Shown here: piece by piece, positions 16,801 through 24,032 of the stretch
How the letters are laid out: each line of letters begins with the position of its first letter
How positions within the stretch are numbered: position 1 is the first letter of the stretch
Assembly (NCBI GenBank): GCA_903900845.1
Contig: CAIUOU010000140.1
Span: 1 to 46,082, forward strand
Reading direction: 5' to 3'
DNA length: 46,082 nt
From: an uncultured Opitutia bacterium
Lineage (GTDB): Bacteria > Verrucomicrobiota > Verrucomicrobiia > Opitutales > Opitutaceae
Position numbers and translations under genes: made by a program
The notes under the pieces: model-generated
What the model saw: the letters and a program-made list of their open reading frames with translations, nothing else
Told to the model about the DNA's origin: nothing
The model's database searches: none

Positions 16801-17574
16801 ACGCACACCATCGGCCCGATGGCCATCCGCTCGGAAGGCGGCAAGCGCACGCAGTACGTGCTGCTCAACGCCCGAGGCCGCGGGGAGGTCGAGGTGGTCC
16901 GCGACGCCGACACGAAACTGCGCGCCGCCTTGGCAGACGGCCGGCTCACCCTACCCTCGGGAGCTACCTACCGCTGGGTGGGGCGCTACGAGCAGAAGAT
17001 CCGCGCCGACGAGACCATGCGCTGGATCGTGGCCGTATCGATGACGGTGATGATCGTGCTCATCTACATCGGCACCGGGTCCTGGCTCATCACCGCGATC
17101 ATCGTGCTGTGCAACGCCACCGTCACGACCGCCGGCGGATTCTTCCTCGTGTGGTGGTGGGGCGCGGAGATGACGACGGCCGTGGCGGTCGGCTTCATCG
17201 TTCTCCTCGGAGTGATGTTCAACGACGGCATCCTCCTCGGCACCTACATCCGGGAGAAATTCCGCACTCCTCCCTGCGACGCCGCGGAGGTGAACCGCCG
17301 CGTCTTCGAGGCCGGACTGCGCCGCCGACGGCCGGCGATCATGACAAATGCCACCACCCTGCTTTCCCTCGTGCCGGTCTTGTGGGCCACCGGCAGGGGT
17401 TCCGAACTGATGCAACCGATGGTGCTCCCGGTGGTGGGCGGCATGCTGTTCGACCTTGTGTCACTGTTCTCGGTCCCGGTCTTCTTCACTTGGTACTGGG
17501 AACGGAAGCTCGCGCGGACACCCGCGGTCAACGGATCACCCGCCACCAACCCCGCCCCAGCGAACTCCCCATGA
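13855..17574 (+). CDS. Heavy-metal RND efflux pump, CusA/CzcA family, long variant
   Basis: This 1239-residue inner-membrane proton/metal antiporter starts at GTG 13855. N-terminal VPVDALPDLSDNQVIVW and WPGQSPQDMD are typical of the HME subfamily. Transmembrane helix 4 keeps the proton-relay aspartate (D399 in GVMVDFGIIMTEN). FLPPLDEGALLFMPSLPAG opens the second half, and the C-terminus keeps PVLWATGRGSELMQP. Known CusA proteins are near 1050 residues; the excess includes a segment at about residues 508-576 with two extra hydrophobic stretches, and further length around 620-650. The gene is coupled to the propeller gene by an ATGA. Cu/Ag is suggested by the CusA-like C-terminus and Cys-rich partners, but Ni, Co, Zn or Cd cannot be excluded. 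Confidence 0.93.
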   Translation: MIAAAIRNPLLTLAATLGLAIAGLWAWRHVPVDALPDLSDNQVIVWAEWPGQSPQDMDLQVTARLTRELQGLAGVQTVRGMSLYGASYLYVIFEERRDLYECRTRVLERLAQLQGLLPPGVTPRLGPDATAMGQVFAFTLQGPRDTETRRRVLDQLVTPALRAVPGVAEVAPAGGVVREYQIDVDPVRIEEQGLTLDMLMMAVQRAGRDTGAMSVERAGVETMIRATGFTRSVADVENIVIRGDRTKGAGVRLGELARVGVGGQFRQGLLADASQEQVGAIIGLRVREDPRTVINAVKRRLLELGPALKVEQLAVIPFYDRSRLILETTETLSSTLREAVVTTVIVVVAFLLHFRASLAVAVSLPLGMLFTFLAMWACGVSANIMSLAGIAIAVGVMVDFGIIMTENITQHLVDLREKCRREGRAAPASPFDPEVTETVVLAAREVARPLFTSAATTVIGFLPVFALQDQAGRLFAPLALTKTLAISGAVVSGVFVVPVLCRLLLPPWQMRRTLLLAAAGLAGGVAFGWFIRDGWSLPINYGREVLTLPGWLFAPLFAALVSSTVWRLGRENVANYEENPASRAIHVAYEWAYVRLLHHRVLFSVAIATLAAGGYLLGLGWPVLREPLRAVFAAAGADLARTRLDHTMTRAFPGVGASFLPPLDEGALLFMPSLPAGAGLAETQRVMTTQNRLIESVPEVASVLGKMGRAETALDPAPIGMIETVVQLRPYAEWPVHDFPRDDGRVERRTRTLAEVRAALAAVSDIPGVAPSWLQPIETRVVMLSTGIRSLIALQVLGDDNDALERFAEAAERVIVGTPGAIDVQMQREGGKPYAEIRLDPARLARFGLSKEQVMTAVETSLGGMAVAYSVEGALRYPIRIRYARERRDDDDELTQVQVPAAEGHGAIPLSSLLAAPMVHEIQTPDTAALQAALPLAAQRNLTIISARRAELTLPAGDKPPASPVGGVAFAVTGRRPSEAGFTHTIGPMAIRSEGGKRTQYVLLNARGRGEVEVVRDADTKLRAALADGRLTLPSGATYRWVGRYEQKIRADETMRWIVAVSMTVMIVLIYIGTGSWLITAIIVLCNATVTTAGGFFLVWWWGAEMTTAVAVGFIVLLGVMFNDGILLGTYIREKFRTPPCDAAEVNRRVFEAGLRRRRPAIMTNATTLLSLVPVLWATGRGSELMQPMVLPVVGGMLFDLVSLFSVPVFFTWYWERKLARTPAVNGSPATNPAPANSP

Positions 17575-18617
17575 AGACTCTCCTCCCCGTCCTGCTGCTT
17601 GCCCTCAGCACCGCCCTCGGCGCGGCGACCGAACTCGCGCGCGCCGCTCAGCCGCAACTCGCGGTCAACGCCAAGGGTACGGTCTGGGTCGCCTTCGGCC
17701 GGGGACCGGAAATCCACGTCGCGAGATCCGACGACGGCGGCGCGACGTTCGCGACGCCGGTGACCGTCGCCAGCCTGCCATCCCTCATGCTGGGACGCCG
17801 GCGCGGCCCGCGGATCGTCGCTCACGGTGAAATCCTCACGGCCACGGCGATGGCCGGCGACCTTCACGCCTTCCGGTCCGCGGACGGCGGCCGCACGTGG
17901 AAGGGCCCTTTCCGCGTCAATGACACCGTCCGCAGCGCGCGCGAGGGCTTGAATGGCCTCACCGTGGCGCCCGACGGCCGCGTGTTCGCCACCTGGCTCG
18001 ACCTGCGGGGTGAACGCACTCAGCTCTTCGGGGCGGAATCGGCGGACGGAGGACAGACATGGTCCGCGAACCGACTCATTTACCGAGCGCCGTCGGGCCA
18101 GACGATTTGCGAGTGCTGCCATCCAAGCGTCGCCTTCAACGCGCGCGGCGATCTGCGCGTGATGTGGCGCAACGCCCTCGAAGGCGCCCGGGATATGTGG
18201 AGCGCGGAGCGCCCCGCCGGAGCGGAGGAGTTCGGTCCGGCGAGAAAACTGGGTGAAGGCTCCTGGATGTTGAAGGCGTGCCCGATGGACGGAGGCGTGC
18301 TGTTCCCGGCGGCGGACGGTTTTGGAACAGTCTGGCAGCGGGCGGGGCGGGTATTTCACGCGCGACCCGGCCTCGGCGAACGCGAGCTCGGGCCGGGAAC
18401 CCAACCGGTCGCGACGACGGTCGGCGGCAGCACCATCACAGTCTGGCAAAACGGGAAAGAGCTTTGGACCAAGCACGTCGAGACAGACGGCCCGGGCACG
18501 CTGCTAACGCCGGAGGGTCGTTTCCCAAGCCTGGTGAGCCTGCAGGGTTCCTCGGGCGCTCTGGTAGCCTACGAACGCGGCGATGGGATCATGATTGAGA
18601 GCGTCGGTCTCCGCTGA
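17571..18617 (+). CDS. Exported Asp-box (sialidase-like) beta-propeller with CxCC motif
   Basis: This 348-residue protein has a signal peptide ending near ALGAATELA. At least three Asp-boxes are visible: RSDDGGATF (about residue 53), RSADGGRTW (about 103) and SADGGQTW (about 159). These mark a sialidase/BNR-type propeller. The sialidase FRIP arginine motif and catalytic residues are not evident, so glycosidase activity is doubtful. Instead it has TICECCHP (C180, C182, C183, H184) and a later KACPMDGG (C237), a plausible metal site. The ATG overlaps the pump stop, making it the last gene of the efflux operon. A periplasmic metal-binding or accessory role is inferred from that linkage. Confidence 0.82.
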   Translation: MKTLLPVLLLALSTALGAATELARAAQPQLAVNAKGTVWVAFGRGPEIHVARSDDGGATFATPVTVASLPSLMLGRRRGPRIVAHGEILTATAMAGDLHAFRSADGGRTWKGPFRVNDTVRSAREGLNGLTVAPDGRVFATWLDLRGERTQLFGAESADGGQTWSANRLIYRAPSGQTICECCHPSVAFNARGDLRVMWRNALEGARDMWSAERPAGAEEFGPARKLGEGSWMLKACPMDGGVLFPAADGFGTVWQRAGRVFHARPGLGERELGPGTQPVATTVGGSTITVWQNGKELWTKHVETDGPGTLLTPEGRFPSLVSLQGSSGALVAYERGDGIMIESVGLR

Positions 18618-19150
18618 GCGGCGCCGGGTTGATCCTTGGCGCACCTTCGTGTTGGCGCACCAATCGGCAAACCTCAGATAGCCCGGTTAGGCTCCGCCCA
18701 AGCCGAAACGTCGTGCGGCCTACGCGTGTCGGGTGTTCCGTGAACATGTCGGCAGCGAGGTGTTTCAGGAATGGTTTTCGCGACCTTTGAGCAGCAAGGC
18801 TGGTAAGATCGTGCAGCGGCGGACTCCGTCCGCTTGGCCGGCTCCATCCGAGTGATTGGGAGTGCCGACCCTCGGAATCACGTTCCTTCGGAACTATCCC
18901 CCTCGGTCGCGCCATCTTCGTGTCTATCTGCATGGTCTGCGAAATTTGCGGATGAAACATCCGCCACCTTAGGAAACGCCTTCGGCCATCGGCGTCGCGC
19001 CAGGATCCGGGGCAACAACGCTCATCCCGCCCGGCGTGGCGGAGCTGCGCAGGGCGACACGTGCGGGCTTGCGCCCGACCGGCGGCGCGAAAAACCTCGT
19101 ATCCCCACGCCGGTTCCCGGCGTCTGCCCCGCCAACCCTTCAACAACCTT
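18618..19150. other. Intergenic stretch, no gene recognised
   Basis: About 530 bases follow the efflux operon. A decamer TTGGCGCACC occurs twice within about 25 bases near 18636-18660. Near 18915-18960 is a degenerate CGTGTCTATCTGCATGGTCTGCG stretch reminiscent of repeat C. A long antisense frame covers the region and enters the next gene, but its composition is unlike a protein. The promoter of the oxidoreductase gene must lie near the right end. Confidence 0.5.
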
Positions 19151-20551
19151 ATGATCCCCATCGACACCTCGTACCTGAACCGCCGTGACTTCATCAGCTT
19201 CTCGGCGCTGGCCGCGGCCGCTCTCGGCTTCTCCGGCTGCACCACGCTGGCCAAGCAACCCCGCAAGCCACGCCCGATCGCAGCCGGCGCGAAAATCCGC
19301 TTCGCGCAGATCGGCTGCGGCGGCAAAGGCTTCAGCGACGCGATGTCCCAGAAAGACGAGGACGTCGTGGCCCTGTGCGACATCGACGCCACGCGGCCCA
19401 ACGTGAAGAAGCTCCGCGACGCCTTCCCGAAGGCGAAATTCTACACCGACTTCCGGAAGATGCTGCTCGAGATGGACGACCAGATCGACTCGGTAGGCGT
19501 CGCGACGCCGGACCACATGCACTTCCTGCCCGCCTACATGGCGGTGATGCTGGGCAAGCACGTCTACATCCAGAAACCCCTCACCCAGACCGTCGGCGAG
19601 GCGCGCGAACTACTCCGACTCGCGCGGCTCAACGGCGTCTGCTCCCAAATGGGCAACCAAGGCCACGCGGGCGAGGGCATCCGTCTCGTGCGCGAGTGGT
19701 TCCAGGCCGGCCTGCTCGGAGAGGTGCGCGAGGCGCAGATCTGGACAAACCGGCCGGTCTGGCCGCAGGGCATGCAGGCGTGGCCGAAGGCCGACACTCC
19801 CCCCGCGGGCTTCGACCAGAACCTGTTCCTCGGCCGCGCGCCGGACCGTCCGTACAGCAGCGAGATCCATCCGTTCAAGTGGCGCGGCATCATCGACTAC
19901 GGCTGCGGCGCGTTGGGCGACATGGCATGCCACATCATGGATGCCGCGTTCTGGAATCTTGAGCTAGCCCAGGCCTCTTCGGTCACCGTCGAACTGAAGA
20001 AGATCGATCAAAAGAGCTCGGTGGCGTTCCCGAAGTCGGCCATCGTCGAGTTCAACTTCCCCGCGCGCGGCAAACTGCCGCCGGTGAAGCTCACGTGGTC
20101 CGAGGGCGGCGAGAAGCCCGAGACGCCCGAGGGCCTGAAGCAGGACAACCGCCAGCTCGCCAAGGGCGGCCAGCTGATCATCGGCAGCAAGGGGACGGTT
20201 TACGACGGCAACGACTACTGCAACAGCCCCCGCTTCATCCCCGAGGCCAAGCACAAGGAGTTCGTCGAGGGCGGGAAGATGCCGCCGAAGACCGTGCCGC
20301 GCGTACCGGAGAACAACCCTCACAAGGAGTGGGTCGCCGCCATCCGGAAGAACGATCCCTCGCAAGCGGGCTCAAACTTCGAGTATTCGGTGCCGTTCAC
20401 CGAGGCGGTCTGCCTCGGCACCATGGCCATCCTCGCCGGCGGCAAGTTCACCTTCGACCCGGTCAAGATGACCACCGACCGTGAGGACGTGAACAAGCTG
20501 CTCTATCCGACCTACCGCCGGGGCTGGGAGATCGACGCGATGGGCGCCTGA
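19151..20551 (+). CDS. Exported Gfo/Idh/MocA-family oxidoreductase
   Basis: This 466-residue protein starts at the ATG at 19151. An N-terminal signal with NRRDFISFSALAAAALGFSGC combines a Tat-like RR motif with a possible lipobox (FSGC). The Rossmann fold starts IRFAQIGCGGKGFSD, followed by VVALCDID, VATPDHMHFLPAYMAVMLGKHVYIQKPL (EKP variant QKP) and MGNQGHAGEG. Tat-exported members of this family are abundant in Planctomycetes and Verrucomicrobia and use tightly bound NAD(P) on sugars or glycosides; the substrate here is unknown. A strong terminator follows at 20574. No sugar-utilisation operon is adjacent. Confidence 0.9.
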   Translation: MIPIDTSYLNRRDFISFSALAAAALGFSGCTTLAKQPRKPRPIAAGAKIRFAQIGCGGKGFSDAMSQKDEDVVALCDIDATRPNVKKLRDAFPKAKFYTDFRKMLLEMDDQIDSVGVATPDHMHFLPAYMAVMLGKHVYIQKPLTQTVGEARELLRLARLNGVCSQMGNQGHAGEGIRLVREWFQAGLLGEVREAQIWTNRPVWPQGMQAWPKADTPPAGFDQNLFLGRAPDRPYSSEIHPFKWRGIIDYGCGALGDMACHIMDAAFWNLELAQASSVTVELKKIDQKSSVAFPKSAIVEFNFPARGKLPPVKLTWSEGGEKPETPEGLKQDNRQLAKGGQLIIGSKGTVYDGNDYCNSPRFIPEAKHKEFVEGGKMPPKTVPRVPENNPHKEWVAAIRKNDPSQAGSNFEYSVPFTEAVCLGTMAILAGGKFTFDPVKMTTDREDVNKLLYPTYRRGWEIDAMGA

Positions 20552-20573
20552 GGAGAGGGAAAACTCTACGAAC

Positions 20574-20608
20574 GATAGCCGGACCCTTGCGGGTCCGGCT
20601 ATCTTTTT
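20574..20608 (+). terminator. Rho-independent terminator after the oxidoreductase gene
   Basis: A perfect 13 bp stem (20574-20586 with 20591-20603, GATAGCCGGACCC and its complement) encloses the loop TTGC and is followed by five T residues. It begins 23 bases after the stop codon. Confidence 0.93.
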
Positions 20609-20682
20609 ACCCACGGCGAACGCATCGCCGGCACGGTAACGAATTGCGCGCGGATGCGTCTAACGCCATCACCCCACACATC

Positions 20683-21300
20683 ATGCCCCGCCCGGAACCC
20701 GTTCGCTCCCGAGTGACCGCCTCCGTGTTTATCACGGCGCTGGCCACAGCTCTGGCGATGCTGGCCGCGACACGTGGGCATGCGGCCAAGGGAGAGGCGA
20801 AACCGGAGAAACGGGAACTCCGCCGTGAAACAGCCGGAGGCGAGGAAGCTGCGCGCAAGCCCGCCCGGGCGGACAAGGATACGGCCGCTAACGGTCCGAA
20901 GTCCCGTTCCGAGGAAGCCGCCACCCGCAGCCTCGACCGACTGCGCGACCAACTTGCCGTGGAGGACGACGGCGAGTGGGCAGTCATTCTCGAGCGTATC
21001 AAACGGGTGAACGAGGCCCGCGACGGCCTGTGGAGGGGTGGCTCAGGTGGAAAATCAGGACCAATCGCCACGAAGAAGGGCGACCGCTCCAGCCGATCGG
21101 CCAACCCGGAGCAGGATTCGCTCCGCTACGCGGTCCGCGACAACCTACCCGACGCCGAGGTAAAGGCGCGCCTCGCGCGCGCCCGGCACCTGCATGGGTT
21201 GGCCGAAGCCCGCCTCCAGCAAGCGCAGGTCGAGCTGCGGGCAGTTCTCACCATTCGACAGGAAGCGATCGCCGTGCTCGCCGGACTGCTGCCGCCCTGA
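20683..21300 (+). CDS. Hypothetical exported charged protein
   Basis: This 205-residue protein has a signal peptide (about residues 1-34, ending GHAAKGE) and then a highly charged Lys/Glu/Arg/Ala stretch to about residue 88. A helical region follows, with SLDRLRDQLAVEDDGEWAVILERIKRVNEARDGLW (split at the midpoint by an acidic turn) and, after a basic linker, a second helical block near the C-terminus ending QEAIAVLAGLLPP. No known domain is recognised. Helical content and paired charged residues suggest coiled coil. It lies alone between a terminator and queA. The ATG at 20683 is chosen because the signal peptide starts there. Confidence 0.65.
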   Translation: MPRPEPVRSRVTASVFITALATALAMLAATRGHAAKGEAKPEKRELRRETAGGEEAARKPARADKDTAANGPKSRSEEAATRSLDRLRDQLAVEDDGEWAVILERIKRVNEARDGLWRGGSGGKSGPIATKKGDRSSRSANPEQDSLRYAVRDNLPDAEVKARLARARHLHGLAEARLQQAQVELRAVLTIRQEAIAVLAGLLPP

Positions 21301-21325
21301 GGGCAAATTGGCGGATAGACCATCG

Positions 21326-21357
21326 GCATGACCCGAGGTAGGCGGCCTCGGCTACAT
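21326..21357 (+). repeat. Hairpin repeat A, copy 4 (diverged)
   Basis: 25 of 32 positions match copies 1 and 2. Within the 6 bp stem a C-G pair has become A-T by changes on both sides, so pairing is kept. GCATG and GGCTACA flanks are conserved. Confidence 0.75.
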
Positions 21358-21366
21358 CGGCGCTTC

Positions 21367-21408
21367 CTCATCCGTGTCGAGTCGTGTCCATCCGTGGTTG
21401 AAACCCCG
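21367..21408 (+). repeat. TCCGTG-rich intergenic repeat C, copy 2
   Basis: CATCCGTGTCGAGTCGTG followed by TCCATCCGTGGTTGAAACC matches the element at 8587-8622 in its GCATCCGTGGTTAAA core. It sits directly after repeat A copy 4; in the 8.6 kb region C likewise lies within 50 bases of A. Confidence 0.55.
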
Positions 21409-21459
21409 CGGAGTTATTCGGAAAGAGAGGCTTCAGCGGAGGAGCGCCTTGTGTTCGGC

Positions 21460-22584
21460 ATGGCGGCGGGTTTCGTGCGTTTTCGCTTCTCCGTGCCACT
21501 TTCCGCTTCCCTCTTCGACTACCACCTACCGCCGGAGCGGATCGCGCAGACGCCCGCCGCTCGACGCGACACCTCCCGCCTGATGGTCATCGACCGGCGT
21601 TCGAAGCGGCTGGAACACCGCGCCTTCTCCGACCTGCCGGAATATCTCGCCGCCGGGGACATCCTTTTTCGTAACAACGCGGCCGTGCTCCCCGCGAGGT
21701 TGTCCGGCCGACGGCCGACGGGGGGCGCCGTCGAATGCTTCCTGCTCCGACCCGATGGCGATGATTTCACGTGGCGCTGCCTCGTGAAACCCGGCCGCAA
21801 GCTCCCGCCGGGCGGGACGTTCGAACATCCTTCCGGGGAATTACGCGGCGAGATTGTCGCGCGCCTGGAGGACGGCTCCGCGGTGGTTAGGTTTACGACC
21901 AAAGGTGGAGAACCGGTCACGGCCGCGGCCAACCGGCTCGGCGATGTACCCCTGCCGCCGTACATCTCCCGCGAGGGCGAGGCGGAGCACGCCGCGAACC
22001 GCGACCTCGACCGCGAGCGCTACCAGACGGTCTATGCCGCGCGGGAAAAGCAGGTCGCAGTCGCCGCGCCCACCGCGGGGCTGCATTTTACTCCGGAGCT
22101 GCTGCTTCGGCTGGAGATGGCGGGAATCCGGGCGACGGACCTCACCCTCCACGTCGGCCTAGGGACCTTCCGGCCGATCACCGCGGAAACCGTGGAGTCC
22201 CACGACATCCATCGCGAAGTATACGAGATTCCGGCGGGCACCCGCCGTTTCATTCACGATCCGGCCGGCGGGCGACGCATCGCGGTCGGCACCACGGCGG
22301 TGCGTACCGTGGAGGACTACCTTTCCCGGGGACCGGCCGCGACCGACGCCTCCGCCTTCGCCGCGGAGGCTTCGATCTTCATCCACCCTCCGCGGCGTTT
22401 TGCCGGCGTGGACGCCTTGGTCACGAATTTTCACCAGCCCCGCTCGACGCTGCTTTGCCTCGTTTCGGCGTTTCTCGCCCCGGGCACGACCGACGGCATC
22501 GCGTGGCTGCAAGAGATCTACCGGGAAGCGATCGCGCGCGAATACCGGTTCCTGAGCTACGGCGACGCGATGCTCATCCTTTGA
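21460..22584 (+). CDS. queA: S-adenosylmethionine:tRNA ribosyltransferase-isomerase
   Basis: QueA transfers and rearranges the ribosyl group of AdoMet onto preQ1-modified tRNA to make epoxyqueuosine. Family signatures are clear: FDYHLPPERIAQTPAARRD near the N-terminus, RNNAAVLPARLSGRR, VECFLL, LVKPGRKLPPG, PLPPYISRE, ERYQTVYA, AAPTAGLHFTPELL, LHVGLGTFRPI and TNFHQPRSTLLCLVSAF. The ATG at 21460 gives 374 residues, slightly long; GTG codons at 21475 and 21493 would place the start nearer FDYHLP, and 21493 is a serious alternative. The frame continues upstream through repeats A and C, which are not part of the gene. Confidence 0.95.
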   Translation: MAAGFVRFRFSVPLSASLFDYHLPPERIAQTPAARRDTSRLMVIDRRSKRLEHRAFSDLPEYLAAGDILFRNNAAVLPARLSGRRPTGGAVECFLLRPDGDDFTWRCLVKPGRKLPPGGTFEHPSGELRGEIVARLEDGSAVVRFTTKGGEPVTAAANRLGDVPLPPYISREGEAEHAANRDLDRERYQTVYAAREKQVAVAAPTAGLHFTPELLLRLEMAGIRATDLTLHVGLGTFRPITAETVESHDIHREVYEIPAGTRRFIHDPAGGRRIAVGTTAVRTVEDYLSRGPAATDASAFAAEASIFIHPPRRFAGVDALVTNFHQPRSTLLCLVSAFLAPGTTDGIAWLQEIYREAIAREYRFLSYGDAMLIL

Positions 22585-22638
22585 ACGGGGAACACCGACG
22601 GCGCTTCCCTTTTCCGTCCGGGCCCGCAGGTTGACCGC

Positions 22639-22983
22639 GTGACCAACGAGGAGCTGCAGAACCTGGTGGAAGAGGCCACCGCCGATTTCGCGACCGACGA
22701 CCCGCAGGCGGCTCTGGCGAAGCTGGCCCGCGCCACGGCGGCCGCGCCGGACTCCTTCGAGGCGTGGCATGCGCTCGCCGAGGTTAACCTTTCCCTGCGC
22801 CGGCTCGACGAGGCCCTGGCCGCGGCGGAGCGGGCGCACGCTCTCCGCCCGGGCGACGTGTTCATCAACACTTCCCTGTCCCGCATCTGGGTGGAACGCG
22901 GAGACAAGGCCAAGGCCGAGCATTTCGGCGCGCAGGCCAAGATCGGCGGATGGCGGGAGCAGCTGAAGAATCCCGGGAGCTGA
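22639..22983 (+). CDS. Small TPR-repeat protein
   Basis: This 114-residue protein, starting at GTG 22639, consists of about two to three tetratricopeptide helices: ALAKLARATAAAPDSFEAWH, ALAEVNLSLRRLDEALAAAE and AHALRPGDVFINTSLSRIW. Each has the small/large pattern W-LG-Y-A-F-A-P in loosened form. No signal peptide is present, so it is cytoplasmic. It lies between queA and accA on the same strand, with 54 and 68 base gaps. TPRs mediate protein binding; the partner is unknown. Confidence 0.82.
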   Translation: MTNEELQNLVEEATADFATDDPQAALAKLARATAAAPDSFEAWHALAEVNLSLRRLDEALAAAERAHALRPGDVFINTSLSRIWVERGDKAKAEHFGAQAKIGGWREQLKNPGS

Positions 22984-23051
22984 GCGGGTGGCCGGGGCCA
23001 CCGACCTCCCGCCCGTTGACACCCCGGAAAGCCCCTCCGTAAGGTCGCGGC

Positions 23052-24032
23052 ATGGAGTCCTCCGCCTACGTGCTGGAATTCGAGAAGCCGCTGAGGGAAC
23101 TGTCGCGCCAGCTGAACGAGCTGCGGCAACGCTCCATCGAGACCAACGTGGACCTTTCGTCGGAGGTCCGGGGAATGGAGCTGAAGATCGAGGCCACGCG
23201 GAAGGAAATCTACTCCTCACTGAGCTCCTGGCAGAAGGTCCAGATCGCGCGCCATCCGCGCCGGCCCTACGCCCTCGATTACATCAACGCCATCTGCGAG
23301 GGCTTCCAGGAATTCCATGGAGACCGGCAGTTCCGGGACGACCGGGCGATCATCGGAGGCACCGCCTTCCTCGAGGGTGAGGCGGTGATGATCGTGGCCC
23401 AGCAGAAGGGGCGCGACCCGAAGGAACGCATCGCGCGCAACTTCGGGATGCCCCAGCCGGAAGGCTACCGAAAGGCGCTCCGGCTCATGCGACTGGCCGA
23501 GAAATTCCGTCTACCCGTCCTCACGTTCATCGACACTCCGGGTGCTTTCCCCGGCATCGAGTCGGAAGCGCGGCACGTCTCCGAGGCGATCGCCGTCAAC
23601 CTGCGCGAGATGGCCATGCTGCGCACGCCCACCATCTCCGTCGTGGTCGGCGAGGGCGGCTCCGGCGGCGCCCTCGGCATCGGCGTCACCGATCGGGTGC
23701 TCATCCTCGAAAACAGTTACTACTCGGTCATCTCACCGGAGGGTTGCGCCGCGATCCTGTGGAAGGATGGATCCGCCGCCCCGAAGGCCGCCGAGGCCTT
23801 GAAACTCAGCGCCGATAATCTCGAGAAGCTGGGGGTCGTCGACGAGGTCATCCCGGAACCGAGCGGCGGAGCCCACAACGATCCGGCCCAGGCCGCCGGC
23901 GCGCTCCGCTACGCGGTGCTCAAGCACCTCAACGACCTGCGCGCGCTTGATTCCACGCGACTGTTGGCCACTCGCCACGAGCGCTTCCGACACCTCGGCG
24001 TTTTCGAGGAGGCCGGCGTCGTCCGCAGCTAG
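23052..24032 (+). CDS. accA: Acetyl-CoA carboxylase carboxyltransferase subunit alpha
   Basis: AccA pairs with AccD to carboxylate acetyl-CoA to malonyl-CoA for fatty-acid synthesis. The 326-residue length is typical. Markers include [103 protein letters not shown] and [17 protein letters not shown]. No accD is present in the window. Its stop overlaps the stop of the convergent phosphoesterase gene by four bases (CTAG, 24029-24032), leaving no space for a terminator between them. Confidence 0.97.
   Translation: MESSAYVLEFEKPLRELSRQLNELRQRSIETNVDLSSEVRGMELKIEATRKEIYSSLSSWQKVQIARHPRRPYALDYINAICEGFQEFHGDRQFRDDRAIIGGTAFLEGEAVMIVAQQKGRDPKERIARNFGMPQPEGYRKALRLMRLAEKFRLPVLTFIDTPGAFPGIESEARHVSEAIAVNLREMAMLRTPTISVVVGEGGSGGALGIGVTDRVLILENSYYSVISPEGCAAILWKDGSAAPKAAEALKLSADNLEKLGVVDEVIPEPSGGAHNDPAQAAGALRYAVLKHLNDLRALDSTRLLATRHERFRHLGVFEEAGVVRS

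Noticed and set aside
17571-18617. Sialidase enzyme
   Set aside because: Asp-boxes alone only indicate the propeller fold; sialidase catalytic motifs were not seen.
18589-19401. Minus-strand frame (270 codons) across the gap at 18.6-19.15 kb
   Set aside because: It runs into the oxidoreductase gene, has no hydrophobic core or motif, and spans apparent repeat remnants.
22588-22613. Weak hairpin with TTTT after queA as a terminator
   Set aside because: The stem is only five pairs with a 12-base loop; not reliable enough to call.
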